DNA of 51,865 nucleotides, from positions 1 to 51,865 of the forward strand of contig CAITPI010000131.1 in the NCBI GenBank assembly GCA_903894295.1, read 5' to 3'. The position numbers and the translations under genes were made by a program. How positions within the stretch are numbered: position 1 is the first letter of the stretch; each line of letters starts with the position of its first letter. Source of the DNA: an uncultured Acidimicrobiaceae bacterium. Its GTDB lineage: Bacteria; Actinomycetota; Acidimicrobiia; Acidimicrobiales; RAAP-2. A model generated the notes under the pieces. The model saw nothing but the letters and a program-made list of their open reading frames with translations. It was not told the DNA's origin and ran no database searches. Below, piece by piece: positions 17,472 to 26,171 of the stretch.

Positions 17472-17867
17472 GTGCGGCCCTACGAAACAATGGTGATTTT
17501 CGATACGTCGGTTGACGAGGCTGCCGTGAACGGCGTCCTCGACCGGGCGTTGGCGGCCTTGAAGGCCAAGGACGGGAACCCTGGGCGCGTCGAGCGCTGG
17601 GGCAAGCGGACCTTCGCCTACGAGGTCGACCACAAGCGGGAGGGCTACTACGTCCTCATCGAGTTGACCTCCGAGCCGCCGGCAGTGGCCGACATGGAGC
17701 GGGTGTTCGTCCTGGCCGACGAAGTCATCCGCCACAAGGTGATCCGCCTGCCCGAAAAGGTCGCCGGTCGCCGGGCTGCCATGGCCGCTTCCGGCCAGAG
17801 CGCCCCGACCCCTCCGCCGCTGGTGCAGGAAGTGGTTGTCGAGAAGGAAGACGACGGGGAGGCCTGA
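17472..17867 (+). CDS. rpsF: 30S ribosomal protein bS6
   Basis: bS6 binds 16S rRNA in the platform together with bS18. The 131-residue protein has the typical start RPYETMVIFDTSVDEAAV, followed by GRVERWGKRTFAYEVDHKREGYYVLIEL and VIRHKVIRLPEK. The C-terminal ~35 residues are an Ala/Pro/Glu-rich tail longer than the ~95-residue minimal protein, as in several actinobacteria. The GTG start at 17472 follows GAGGGAGGTGAG. ssb starts 3 nt after the stop. Confidence 0.97.
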   Translation: MRPYETMVIFDTSVDEAAVNGVLDRALAALKAKDGNPGRVERWGKRTFAYEVDHKREGYYVLIELTSEPPAVADMERVFVLADEVIRHKVIRLPEKVAGRRAAMAASGQSAPTPPPLVQEVVVEKEDDGEA

Positions 17868-17869
17868 GC

Positions 17870-18349
17870 ATGTCGAACGGAAACACCGTGACCCTCGTGG
17901 GCAACGTGACCCGCGATCCTGAACTCCGGTTCACCAACACCGGACAGGCCACCGCCACCTTCGGTCTGGCCGTGAACCGACGTTGGCAGAACCGGCAGTC
18001 CCAGGAGTGGGAAGAAGCCACGTCGTTCTTCGACGTCGTCTGCTGGCGCGAGATGGCCGAGAATGCCGCCGAGTCCCTGGTGCGCGGCGCCCGGGTCATC
18101 GTCACCGGCCGGCTCGAGCAGCGCAGCTGGGAGACGCCGGACGGAGACAAGCGGTCGAAGATCGAAGTGGTGGCCGACGAGGTCGGACCCAGCATCCGGT
18201 GGGCCACGGCCCAGGTGACCAAGAACGAACGCCGGACTCCCGGTGACGGTGGTGCCCCTGGTGGCGCCCCGTCCGGTGGGGGTCGCAGTGGTGGAGGCGC
18301 CCCGGCGTCTGGTGGATACGACAGTGGATACAGCGAGGAGCCCTTCTGA
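17870..18349 (+). CDS. ssb: Single-stranded DNA-binding protein
   Basis: SSB coats single-stranded DNA and recruits repair and replication partners through its C-terminal tip. The 159-residue protein has an OB fold (about 1-112: [60 protein letters not shown]). A Gly/Pro-rich linker follows, ending in the acidic-hydrophobic tip SEEPF, comparable to the usual DDIPF. It is the second gene of the rpsF operon, and its TGA overlaps the rpsR ATG (TGATG). Confidence 0.97.
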   Translation: MSNGNTVTLVGNVTRDPELRFTNTGQATATFGLAVNRRWQNRQSQEWEEATSFFDVVCWREMAENAAESLVRGARVIVTGRLEQRSWETPDGDKRSKIEVVADEVGPSIRWATAQVTKNERRTPGDGGAPGGAPSGGGRSGGGAPASGGYDSGYSEEPF

Positions 18350-18885
18350 TGGCGCGTAACAACGATCGAAGCACGAGTACCAGCACCCGGCGCATTCCGA
18401 AGGACAACGGCCGCCGGATCAAGAAGAAGCCGTGTGCCCTGTGCAAGGACCGCGTGGAGTGGGTTGACTACAAGGACGTCGGCCTGCTGCGGAAGTACAT
18501 GAGCGACCGGGGCAAGATCCGGGCCCGTCGGGTCTCCGGCTGCTGCGTCCAGCACCAGCGGGACGTCGCCATTGCCATCAAGACTGCCCGCGAACTGGTG
18601 CTTTTGCCCTATACCCAGCGCACGACCACGGAACGTCCGGGTGGCCGGGGTGGCCGGGGTGGCGCCGGAGGCGGACGACGGGGTCGTGACGAAGAGCGGA
18701 CGCTGTCCGCCGATGCCACCTCGTCGGCGGTCATCGAGAACGAGGAAGTCATCATCGACGTGGTTGACGCCGAAGGGAACGAGACCGTCTACGACGTGGA
18801 AGCGGCCGTGGTCGAGCTCGACACCGGAGAAGAAGCGGTCATCATCGAGTCGGTGGACGAGATCACGATGGACGGTGACAAGTAG
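18349..18885 (+). CDS. rpsR: 30S ribosomal protein bS18 with ~85-residue acidic C-terminal extension
   Basis: Residues ~20-90 are a complete bS18: [64 protein letters not shown]-type sequence with the zinc-binding C-x2-C and C-C-x2-H of the C+ form. Ordinary bS18 is 75-90 residues; this one is 178. The extra part is a Gly/Arg-rich hinge ([21 protein letters not shown]) and then a Glu/Asp/Val-rich segment of about 70 residues with no recognised fold. The frame stays open with matching codon use up to 2 nt before rplI, so the extension is real rather than an annotation artefact. Confidence 0.95.
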   Translation: MARNNDRSTSTSTRRIPKDNGRRIKKKPCALCKDRVEWVDYKDVGLLRKYMSDRGKIRARRVSGCCVQHQRDVAIAIKTARELVLLPYTQRTTTERPGGRGGRGGAGGGRRGRDEERTLSADATSSAVIENEEVIIDVVDAEGNETVYDVEAAVVELDTGEEAVIIESVDEITMDGDK

Positions 18886-18887
18886 CC

Positions 18888-19334
18888 ATGAAGGTTCTCC
18901 TGCGCACAGATATCGAAGGGGTCGGCAAGCGAGGCGACATCATGGAGGTGGCGGACGGTTTTGCCCGCAACCACCTGTTGCCGGCGGGCAAGGCCATCAA
19001 GGCGTCCGAAGGCGTCGAGGAGCAGGCGGGCGCCATGCGGCGTTCCCGTGACCTGCGTGATGCCCGGGACCGTGAGTCGTCCGAGACGGTGGCCAAGGCC
19101 CTCGTCGGCAACGAGATCATCATCCGGGCCCGGGCCCAGGGTGAGCGGCTGTTCGGCTCGGTCTCGGCGGCCGATGTGGTCCGCCACGTCGAGGAGCAGT
19201 ATGGAGCGGTGATCGACCGCAAGGACCTCGTGCTGGCGGATCCGATCAAGTCGGTGGGCCAGTACGACGTCCGGGTCGAACTGGTCGGAGGCGTGGTCTT
19301 CGAACTCACCGTCCAGATCCAGCCCGAAGACTGA
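18888..19334 (+). CDS. rplI: 50S ribosomal protein bL9
   Basis: bL9 binds 23S rRNA near the L1 stalk. The 148-residue protein has the N-terminal domain MKVLLRTDIEGVGKRGDIMEVADGFARNHLLPAGKAI, the long connecting helix, and the C-terminal domain (LFGSVSAADVVRHVEEQYG, IDRKDLVLADPIKSVGQYDVRVEL). The length is standard. It starts 2 nt after the rpsR stop and is the last gene before a strong terminator. Confidence 0.98.
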   Translation: MKVLLRTDIEGVGKRGDIMEVADGFARNHLLPAGKAIKASEGVEEQAGAMRRSRDLRDARDRESSETVAKALVGNEIIIRARAQGERLFGSVSAADVVRHVEEQYGAVIDRKDLVLADPIKSVGQYDVRVELVGGVVFELTVQIQPED

Positions 19335-19381
19335 CAACACCGGGCACCGGCCCGGCCACCAGGTTCACCAACCACATGTAG

Positions 19382-19421
19382 AACACCGCCCTGTCCGGAG
19401 TGCTCCGGATGGGGCGGTGTT
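19382..19421 (+). terminator. Strong terminator after the rpsF-ssb-rpsR-rplI operon
   Basis: AACACCGCCC (19382-19391) pairs perfectly with GGGCGGTGTT (19412-19421), and inside it TCCGGAG pairs with CTCCGGA around a TG loop, with a small TG/TG internal mismatch. The outer A/T ends make it work on either strand. It lies 48 bp after the rplI stop. Confidence 0.88.
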
Positions 19422-19589
19422 GCACTTCCGGTGGCAACGAGATCACGGGATGTACCTGCCGTTCTTCTGCGGCCGGTTTCCGGTGGTGGCGCCGGCCATT
19501 GGCCGAGGTGCTCCGGCTTCCGGCGGTGGGAAAACGGTTGTGACACCCGTGGGCCAAACTGCCCTTCTGTGTAGTCGTGTTGTCACTCC

Positions 19590-19719
19590 CTGTGGGAAGT
19601 CACCTTGTGTTTACCCCCCGTTCATCCACAGCCAGCGAGGGGTTTTCCACCCGCTATCCACAGGTAAGACCCCTGATTTCACCAGTGTTTCACCCTTACT
19701 ATCCACAGGCTTGTGGGAC
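19590..19719. promoter_or_regulatory. Cluster of DnaA-box-like sites upstream of dnaB
   Basis: Three 9-mers in the same orientation match the DnaA box TTATCCACA at 8 of 9 positions: TCATCCACA (19622-19630), CTATCCACA (19654-19662) and CTATCCACA (19699-19707). Weaker relatives are TTTTCCACC (19643-19651), CTGTGGGAA (about 19590) and TTGTGGGAC (19711-19719). The third box overlaps TACTAT (19697-19702), a plausible dnaB -10. This is the most AT-rich intergenic stretch of the conserved half. It suggests DnaA control of the replicative helicase or a DnaA-binding locus; no dnaA/dnaN is here, so a full origin is less likely. Confidence 0.65.
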
Positions 19720-19733
19720 AAGGATGGGCCGTC

Positions 19734-21122
19734 ATGAGCCAAGCATTTGATGAAAATCGTTCACCATCGCTCAGCCTGAGCCGGGGCGGGGGTGGATCCT
19801 CCATCGGCCGGGTGCCTCCGCACAACCTCGAGGCCGAGGAGTCCCTGCTGGGCTCGATGCTGCTGTCCCGGGAAGCGATCGCCTCGGCGTTGGAGATCTG
19901 CGGGTCCGACGACTTCTACAAGCAGTCGCACGGCGCCATCTTCCACGCCATCTCCGAGCTCTACAGCCGGGGGGAGCCGGCCGACTGGGTGACGGTCTCC
20001 GAGGAGTTGCGGACGGCCGGCAAGCTCGACACCATCGGCGACCAGTCGGTCTTCGTGTCGCTGCAGGCCAACACGCCGTCGGCCGGAAATGCCGAGTACT
20101 ACGCCCGGATCGTGGAGGAGAACGCCCTGCTGCGACGACTGGTGGCGGTGGCGGGCGAGATCAACGAGCTCGGTTACTCCCGGCCCGGTGACGTGGCCCA
20201 GGTGCTTGACCGGGCCGAAAGCATGGTCTTCGACGTGGCCCAACGCCGGGTGACCGATTCACTGACCTCGTTGAGCGACCTGTTGGGGGAGAGCCTCGAC
20301 CACCTTGAGCGCCTGATGGGTCGGGAGGAAGGAGTCACCGGCCTCGCCACCGGCTACATCGACCTCGACGAACAGCTCTCCGGACTCCAGCCGTCCAACC
20401 TGATCGTGGTGGGGGCGCGCCCGGCCATGGGCAAGACCGCGTTCGCGCTGGGCATGGTGGCCCACGCCGGCGTCCGCCTCAACCAGCCGGTGCTGCTCTT
20501 CTCCCTCGAGATGAGTCATCTCGAACTGACCCAGCGCATGCTGAGCTCCGAGTCCCGGGTCGACGCCTCGCGGATGCGCAACGGCAGCCTGCGCGACAAT
20601 GACTGGGCCAAGATCTCGACGGCCATCAGCCGGATGAACGAAGCTCCCATCTTCATCGACGACAACCCGCAGCTCACCATCATGGACATCCGGGCCCGGG
20701 CCCGCCGGATGAAGAGCCGGCACGGACTCTCCCTGGTCGTTGTCGACTACCTGCAACTCATGACCGGACGCTCGAGTGCCGAGAGCCGTCAGGTGGAAGT
20801 GGCCGAGATCAGCCGGGGCCTCAAGATCCTCGCCCGTGAGCTCGAAGTGCCGGTGGTCGCCCTCTCCCAGCTGTCCCGCACGCTCGAGAGCCGCACCGAC
20901 AAGCGGCCGATGCTGGCCGACCTGCGCGAGTCGGGCTCGATCGAGCAGGACGCCGACGTGGTGCTGTTCCTCTACCGCGACGAGATCTACCATCCGGAAG
21001 CGACCGAGTCCCAGGGCACGGCCGAGGTGATTGTGGCCAAGCACCGCAACGGCCCGGTGGGCACCACCCGTCTGGCCTTCATCGGGAACAACGCCCGCTT
21101 CGACAACATGGCCCGGGTCTGA
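19734..21122 (+). CDS. dnaB: Replicative DNA helicase DnaB
   Basis: DnaB is the hexameric 5'-3' helicase of the replication fork. The 462-residue protein has the N-terminal primase-interacting domain (VPPHNLEAEESLLGSMLLSREAI...) and the RecA-type motor: Walker A GARPAMGKTAFALGM, Walker B LVVVDYLQLM, LSQLSRTLESR (arginine finger region), and the end AEVIVAKHRNGPVGT. No intein is inserted, unlike in mycobacteria. The ATG at 19734 is preceded by AAGGATGG. It follows rplI as in other actinobacteria, with its own regulatory region. Confidence 0.97.
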   Translation: MSQAFDENRSPSLSLSRGGGGSSIGRVPPHNLEAEESLLGSMLLSREAIASALEICGSDDFYKQSHGAIFHAISELYSRGEPADWVTVSEELRTAGKLDTIGDQSVFVSLQANTPSAGNAEYYARIVEENALLRRLVAVAGEINELGYSRPGDVAQVLDRAESMVFDVAQRRVTDSLTSLSDLLGESLDHLERLMGREEGVTGLATGYIDLDEQLSGLQPSNLIVVGARPAMGKTAFALGMVAHAGVRLNQPVLLFSLEMSHLELTQRMLSSESRVDASRMRNGSLRDNDWAKISTAISRMNEAPIFIDDNPQLTIMDIRARARRMKSRHGLSLVVVDYLQLMTGRSSAESRQVEVAEISRGLKILARELEVPVVALSQLSRTLESRTDKRPMLADLRESGSIEQDADVVLFLYRDEIYHPEATESQGTAEVIVAKHRNGPVGTTRLAFIGNNARFDNMARV

Positions 21123-21298
21123 CGGCACCAGCCCGGCCACCCGGGCGGGAGGCGCCACGTCATCCGGGCCCGGGGTGCATTCAGTGGTCGGGAGGCCGGC
21201 ATGAAGTACGTCCGGGATCCGCCACCCCACGTTGGCCCAACGGCAGAATGGCAACTGCCAGTCGCCTCAGACGGTTCGACGGAAGGGGAGAATCAACC

Positions 21299-21802
21299 AT
21301 GACCGACACGTCCGCACCTGACCCGTCGGGCGGATCGCCGGCCGTTCCGGCGACCACCGGTGAGAACACCCCGTCCCCGCAGTTCCCCCCGGGCAGTTCG
21401 GGCCGGCGCGACCTGCTGGTGGCGGCCATCTTCGTCGTCATACTGGTCCTGGCCATCCTCATCGCCATGATCGGCGGACTACGCCACTGGTTTGCCCTCC
21501 ACACCGGGATCGTCCACGGTGGCCCCGATCCCTACTACAACTTCTGGTCCGGATTCGGCTCCGACCTCGGGGAAGCCACCCTGATCACGGCGGTGTTCCT
21601 CGGTGTCTACACCGGACTGAGGCGGATGAACTGCCACTCCAAGGGATGTTGGCGGATGGGCCACCATCCCCTGCAGGGCACGCCTTACATCCTCTGCCGG
21701 CACCATCATCCCGACGTGCCAAACGGTGGAGCGAGCCACGAGCACATCCTGGCGGCCCACGAGAAGTTCAAGGCCGAGGAGGCGGCCCGGCAGAACTCCT
21801 GA
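21299..21802 (+). CDS. Membrane protein with C-terminal Cys/His cluster
   Basis: The 167-residue protein starts with a ~35-residue Pro/Ser-rich segment and has two hydrophobic helices (about 40-62, LLVAAIFVVILVLAILIAMIGG; and 90-106). A short C-terminal soluble part holds a compact Cys/His motif (NCHSKGCWRMGHHP, then LCRHHHP), likely a metal site. Similar CxxxxC...CRxHHP tails occur in actinobacterial and actinophage membrane proteins of unknown role. The start at 21299 is chosen for GGAAGGGGAGAA upstream; an earlier ATG at 21248 lacks a ribosome site. Confidence 0.8.
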   Translation: MTDTSAPDPSGGSPAVPATTGENTPSPQFPPGSSGRRDLLVAAIFVVILVLAILIAMIGGLRHWFALHTGIVHGGPDPYYNFWSGFGSDLGEATLITAVFLGVYTGLRRMNCHSKGCWRMGHHPLQGTPYILCRHHHPDVPNGGASHEHILAAHEKFKAEEAARQNS

Positions 21803-21882
21803 CATGGGGGCGGGACGGACCCAAGGGGCGGCCTCTCCCCGGAGGCTCCGGATGGATCCATCGGGTCGAAACCCGGTTGGAC

Positions 21883-22356
21883 CTATCGGGTTGGAAGCAG
21901 GGCAGTCGAGACGAGGATGGCCGTTCGGGCCAGACCGGCGTCCCGGTGGACCAGGATGTCCCGGTAGGCGGGGTCCCGGATCATGTCGATGAAGGTCCCG
22001 GCTTCGGGATACTGCATGATCGCCACCTGGTCCCAGGGACCGATGTCGCCGATGAGCACCTGGTGGACCTGGTTGAACAGGGTCACCGTGGCGCCCCGCG
22101 CCCCGGCCAGAGCCATCACCGCCATGCTGTAGCGGCCATAGGCGTCCGCCCCCGAGATTCCCGAGCCGGCCAGCTCGTGGCCTTCGGGGTAGGTGGCGAT
22201 CTCGTGGTAGCGGAGGAGGTTGACGAACTGGAGTGGTCCGGGCCGCTCCACCCTGACCAGTTCGCCCAGGGCCTCAAGGTCGGGGTTGATCCCGCCGAGC
22301 CCGTGGCCGGCGAGCTCCTCGAGCAGCGCAGTGATCTCGGCTTCGGACCGTTCCAT
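21883..22356 (-). CDS. DUF1330-like dimeric alpha/beta-barrel protein
   Basis: The 157-residue protein has the pattern of ferredoxin-like DUF1330 proteins: LQFVNLLRYHEIATYPEGHE, SGADAYGRYSMAVMALAGARGATVTLFNQV, WDQVAIMQYPEAGTFIDMIRDPAYRDILVHRDAGLARTAIL. The biochemical role of the family is not established. The start at 22356 opens the recognisable region; there is no clear Shine-Dalgarno sequence. It lies 29 bp downstream of the desaturase gene on the same strand, so it may be co-transcribed. A second, longer member is at 48182-48856. Confidence 0.85.
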   Translation of the reverse strand: MERSEAEITALLEELAGHGLGGINPDLEALGELVRVERPGPLQFVNLLRYHEIATYPEGHELAGSGISGADAYGRYSMAVMALAGARGATVTLFNQVHQVLIGDIGPWDQVAIMQYPEAGTFIDMIRDPAYRDILVHRDAGLARTAILVSTALLPTR

Positions 22357-22385
22357 GGCCGGTTTCCGGGATCTCTCGACTCGAC

Positions 22386-23501
22386 TCAGGCGTCCTGGCT
22401 CACCGGTCGGTCGCCGATGACGTCGGCCACGGTCAGACGCTTGCGGTCCCGGTAGGTCAGCCAGCGGCCCGTCTCGAAGTCGTAGAGCTTGCACGCCCGG
22501 GTGTTGGCCATGAAGTCCCTGAACCGGAGCGGCTTGTCGATGATGGTGCCCGGGAAGTTCTCCTCGATGGCTTCGGTGGCCGCTTCCAGGTTGTACATCG
22601 GGATTCGCATGTCCACATGGTGGGGGACGTGGACCATGATCCAGTGGAAGAAGAAGTTGAAGCCCTTGAAGCCCCGAAGCACGGTGGTGCCCTCCATCTG
22701 GGCCTTGAACTTGGTCCACTCGTCCTTCTTCCACCAGCGGATGTCGGGGGCTACGTGGTGCACATGGACGAAGGAGCCCATGACGTACATGAAGCACAGG
22801 AAGGGCAGGACCACGGTGCGGACATCCAGCCAGAGGATGCCCCAGAAGGAGTCGCCCATCAGGACACCGACCAGGCTGAAGAGGGTGGTCAGGCCACCGA
22901 TGTAGGCGGTGACGATCCACCGGTCCCGGCGGATGCCGGACGCCCAGCGGGAGGGGGACTTGCCCACCATCATCTTCTTCCACCAGACCTGGTGCATGAA
23001 GTAGAGGCCGGGGCCGATCCACGACCACTCCAGGCGGTGGATGGTGCGACGCCACCAGCCGAGGCGGCCGTACTCCTCGGGGGTGGTGGGGTGCCAGACG
23101 AAGTCGAAGCCCTGGCGCACGGTGAAGCCGTGGTGGACCCGGTTGTGGCCGAGGATCCAGCCTTCGTAGACGTGCCAACCGGGCAACATGGCGATGTGGC
23201 CCACCAGTGAGGACATCCGCTTGCTCTTGAAGAGGGCGCCGTGGGCGGCGTCGTGGGCCACGATGAAGAGCCCCGAGACGACCAGTGCCATCAGGACCTC
23301 GAGACCGGCCACGAGGAAGACGTTCGACACGAAGACGAGAGCCACCAGGAGGGCCACGTACATGGCGGCGTCACGGGCGAAGTAGGAGAGACCCTTCCAG
23401 GTGGGGTTCTCGTAGACCGAGTCCGGAAGGACGTCGATCACAGGTTTCAACGATCCGGACCGCGCCGGCGGATCTATCGTCGTCTCAGCCGATGTGCTCA
23501 T
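22386..23501 (-). CDS. Membrane fatty acid desaturase
   Basis: A di-iron integral membrane desaturase or hydroxylase of 371 residues. The three histidine boxes are visible: HDAAH (after LFIVAHDAAHGALF), HNRVHHG and HVPHHVD. At least four membrane helices surround them, including AAMYVALLVALVFVSNVFLVAG and LMALVVSGLFIV. HVHHVAPD in the middle may add a ligand. The start has AAGGTGAAGGG upstream. It is divergent from the MMPL transporter gene, with a CACCTG-GGTT-CAGGTG palindrome between them, which fits joint control of lipid modification and export. Substrate and regioselectivity cannot be read from the sequence. Confidence 0.92.
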   Translation of the reverse strand: MSTSAETTIDPPARSGSLKPVIDVLPDSVYENPTWKGLSYFARDAAMYVALLVALVFVSNVFLVAGLEVLMALVVSGLFIVAHDAAHGALFKSKRMSSLVGHIAMLPGWHVYEGWILGHNRVHHGFTVRQGFDFVWHPTTPEEYGRLGWWRRTIHRLEWSWIGPGLYFMHQVWWKKMMVGKSPSRWASGIRRDRWIVTAYIGGLTTLFSLVGVLMGDSFWGILWLDVRTVVLPFLCFMYVMGSFVHVHHVAPDIRWWKKDEWTKFKAQMEGTTVLRGFKGFNFFFHWIMVHVPHHVDMRIPMYNLEAATEAIEENFPGTIIDKPLRFRDFMANTRACKLYDFETGRWLTYRDRKRLTVADVIGDRPVSQDA

Positions 23502-23582
23502 CGTGACCCTTCACCTTGCCTTGCCCCGGAGGCGGGTCCGGTTGACCCCGGACGCCCACGAAGGTGTGGGCTGACCTCCGAC

Positions 23583-23598
23583 CACCTGGGTTCAGGTG
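23583..23598. promoter_or_regulatory. Palindrome between divergent desaturase and MMPL genes
   Basis: CACCTG-GGTT-CAGGTG is a perfect 6-bp inverted repeat about 80 bp from the desaturase start and 245 bp from the MMPL start. It could be a TetR-type operator, but no regulator gene is adjacent. The rest of 23502-23843 contains no gene that I can support. Confidence 0.4.
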
Positions 23599-23843
23599 TG
23601 TGCCCTGATCCTAGGCGAAGCGCACGGGGACCGGAACGCCGCCACCGGCCGGATCCGCCCTGATCCGGCAAAAATCGACAGAGTTGGCCACCGACCTCCC
23701 CGTCAATCTCGCGACCCGACCACCCGCCGACGATGTCATGGCGCGGGCCCCGGGGGCAACGTTTCACTGGATGTGTGCGCTTTGTCCGCTGTCGTGCGAG
23801 ACTCACGGCGTCGCTCCGCGCTCCAAAGATTGGAACCTGCCCC

Positions 23844-26081
23844 ATGTTCGCATCGCTCAGCCGTTCGGTCGTCAAACATTCCTGGTGGTATGTGGTCGGC
23901 TGGATCATCCTGGTTCTGATCTGCAAGTTCGCCTGCCCGAGCCTGGCGGACTACACGACCAGCAGCGCCGGAGCCGGCCTCAGCAGCCACTACGAGTCGA
24001 CCCAGGCGACCAACGTGGCCAACAAGTACTTCCCCTCCACGGTGAACGCTTCGGGCTCGCTGGCCATCTCGAACACCAACGGATCGGCGATCACGACCGA
24101 CCAGCAGACCTCCACGACGGCGCCGTCGATCGCCGGCCTGGTCACCTACCTCAACGACAAGAAGATCGACGGCGTGGCCGGGGTGAAGACCAACAACGGG
24201 GTCTATCCCAACGGCTACTTCTCGGCCAACGGCAAGGTCCAGATCGTGGCCGTTTCGTTCTCGGCGGCCTCCGGCTCGACCAACGTCAACAACGCCGTGA
24301 CCACCGTGCGCAACGACGTCAACTCCTACTTCAAGGGCACCACCCTGCGGGGCCAGCTCACCGGCAACGCGGCGATCGCCGTCGACACCACCAGTGCCTA
24401 CGCCAGCGCCCAGACCATCCTCACGATCTTCACGGTGCTCGGGATCGTGGTGGTTCTCCTTCTGGTCTTCCGGTCACCGATCATCGCCTTCACGCCGGTG
24501 GTGGTGGTGGGTGTCTTGCACATCGCGGCGGCCAGCCTCACGGCCCTGCTGGCCAAGCTTCTCAACTTCCAGGTCGGGACCGACCTCGATCCGTTGCTGA
24601 TCGTGGTGATGTTCGGCGTGGGAACCGACTACGTCGTGTTCCTGCTGTTCAAACACCGCGAGAACGTGATCAACATGATCCCGAAGGACCGGGTGGCGCT
24701 GCGCAAGGTGATGGACAAGTCCCTCAGCCAGATGAGCATCGTGATCCTGTCGGCGGCCATGACGGTGACCATCGCGTTTGCCGCCCTGTTGACCGCCAAC
24801 CTGGAATCCCTCAAGACCCTGGGACCCGGCCTCATGATCGGCGTGATCCTGATGGGTCTGGCCGGTGTCACGCTGCTGCCGGCCATCTTCAACCTCGCCG
24901 GCAATGCGCTGTTCTGGCCGGTCAAGCCCAAGGCCCGGCCGGCCGATGCCAAGCACCGGACCCAGTCCGAGTACTTCGCCGATTCGGTGGGTCGCCACCC
25001 GTTGCTCTGGGTGACCGGTGTGGCGGTGTTCATGGCCATCTGCTGCCTCGGCATGATCTCCTACCTCGGCCCCAACGGCAAGACCTACAACACCCTCTAT
25101 GAGCTGCCGACCAGCACCTTGTCCCAGCAGGCCACCAACACGATTTCGGGTGCCTTCCCGGCCGGCTTCATCGGCCCGACCCAGATCTACATCGCCTCGG
25201 ACAACTCGAAGGCACTCAACCTGACCGATGTGACCAACCTCCAGACCGAGGTCAAGGGCATCAGCGGGGTCTCGAGTGTGACCCAGTTGGTGGGGAACAA
25301 CACCTCGGATCCGACGGCCAGTACGGCGGCGTACTTCAACGTGATCCTGGAGGCCAACCCGTACACCATTCCGGCCATCAACCTCATCCAGGACACCATC
25401 GAGCCCAAGGTCAACCTCTCCATCCCCGGAGCGGTGGTGAACGTCGGAGGGACCAGTGCGACCTTTGTCGACGTGCGGGACTCGGTGCTGCTGTCGCTCA
25501 AGTACGTGGTTCCCACCGCCATCGTGCTGATCGGTATCGTGCTGTTCTTCCTGCTGAAGCGGACCATCGTGGCGTCCCTGTGGATCCTGCTGGCCGTGGT
25601 GTTCCTCTACTTCGCCGTCCTCGGCCTCGTGAGCATCATCTTCCTGAAGCTCCTCGGCTACGACGGCCTCGACTTCTCGGTGGTGATGATCGCCTACCTC
25701 TTCGTGATGGCCGTGGGTTCGGACTACAACATCCTGGTTTCGGACTACATCCGCTCGGCCCACGACAGTGGCAAGAGCGCCCTCGATGCCGCGAAATATG
25801 CCATGGTCCAGGGTGGGCCCTCCATCTCGGCCGCGGCGGCCATCCTGGCCGTGACGTTCGCCTCCATGCTGGTCACCAACATCCAGCTGCTCGAGGAGAT
25901 CGGGGCTTCGGTCATGGCGGCCTGTCTGATCGCCTCGTTCCTGCTGGTGTCCAAGGGGATCACCGGGATCTCGATCCTCAACCGGAAGTCCTACTGGTGG
26001 CCGTCGAGAATCCATCCACCCGCCGCGGAAGAAGATGGTCCGCCCCCGGCCGAAGCCACCAAGGAGCCGGTGTCGGTCTGA
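23844..26081 (+). CDS. MMPL family RND-type lipid/hydrophobic transporter
   Basis: The 745-residue membrane protein has two RND halves. Each has one N-terminal helix, a large external loop (about 35-180 and 405-565) and a five-helix bundle. Signature segments are FRSPIIAFTPVVVVGVLH and FGVGTDYVVFLLFKHREN in the first half, and AVGSDYNILVSDYIRSAHDSGK in the second. MmpL proteins export lipids or siderophores using the proton gradient. The length and loop sizes are on the small side for mycobacterial MmpLs. The start at 23844 places the first helix (VVGWIILVLICKFA) correctly; upstream in-frame codons look non-coding. The last residues are a charged cytoplasmic tail. Confidence 0.9.
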   Translation: MFASLSRSVVKHSWWYVVGWIILVLICKFACPSLADYTTSSAGAGLSSHYESTQATNVANKYFPSTVNASGSLAISNTNGSAITTDQQTSTTAPSIAGLVTYLNDKKIDGVAGVKTNNGVYPNGYFSANGKVQIVAVSFSAASGSTNVNNAVTTVRNDVNSYFKGTTLRGQLTGNAAIAVDTTSAYASAQTILTIFTVLGIVVVLLLVFRSPIIAFTPVVVVGVLHIAAASLTALLAKLLNFQVGTDLDPLLIVVMFGVGTDYVVFLLFKHRENVINMIPKDRVALRKVMDKSLSQMSIVILSAAMTVTIAFAALLTANLESLKTLGPGLMIGVILMGLAGVTLLPAIFNLAGNALFWPVKPKARPADAKHRTQSEYFADSVGRHPLLWVTGVAVFMAICCLGMISYLGPNGKTYNTLYELPTSTLSQQATNTISGAFPAGFIGPTQIYIASDNSKALNLTDVTNLQTEVKGISGVSSVTQLVGNNTSDPTASTAAYFNVILEANPYTIPAINLIQDTIEPKVNLSIPGAVVNVGGTSATFVDVRDSVLLSLKYVVPTAIVLIGIVLFFLLKRTIVASLWILLAVVFLYFAVLGLVSIIFLKLLGYDGLDFSVVMIAYLFVMAVGSDYNILVSDYIRSAHDSGKSALDAAKYAMVQGGPSISAAAAILAVTFASMLVTNIQLLEEIGASVMAACLIASFLLVSKGITGISILNRKSYWWPSRIHPPAAEEDGPPPAEATKEPVSV

Positions 26082-26171
26082 GTCGGCCACCGGGTCAGGA
26101 CGACCTGGAAGAACGGTCGGTGTGACGGGATTCGCCGGCGGGTCGCCGACGGTGGCCCTACATTGGTCTCC

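Noticed and set aside
20400-20800. Intein in dnaB, as found in mycobacteria
   Set aside because: The RecA motor is continuous from Walker A to Walker B with no intein splice motifs.
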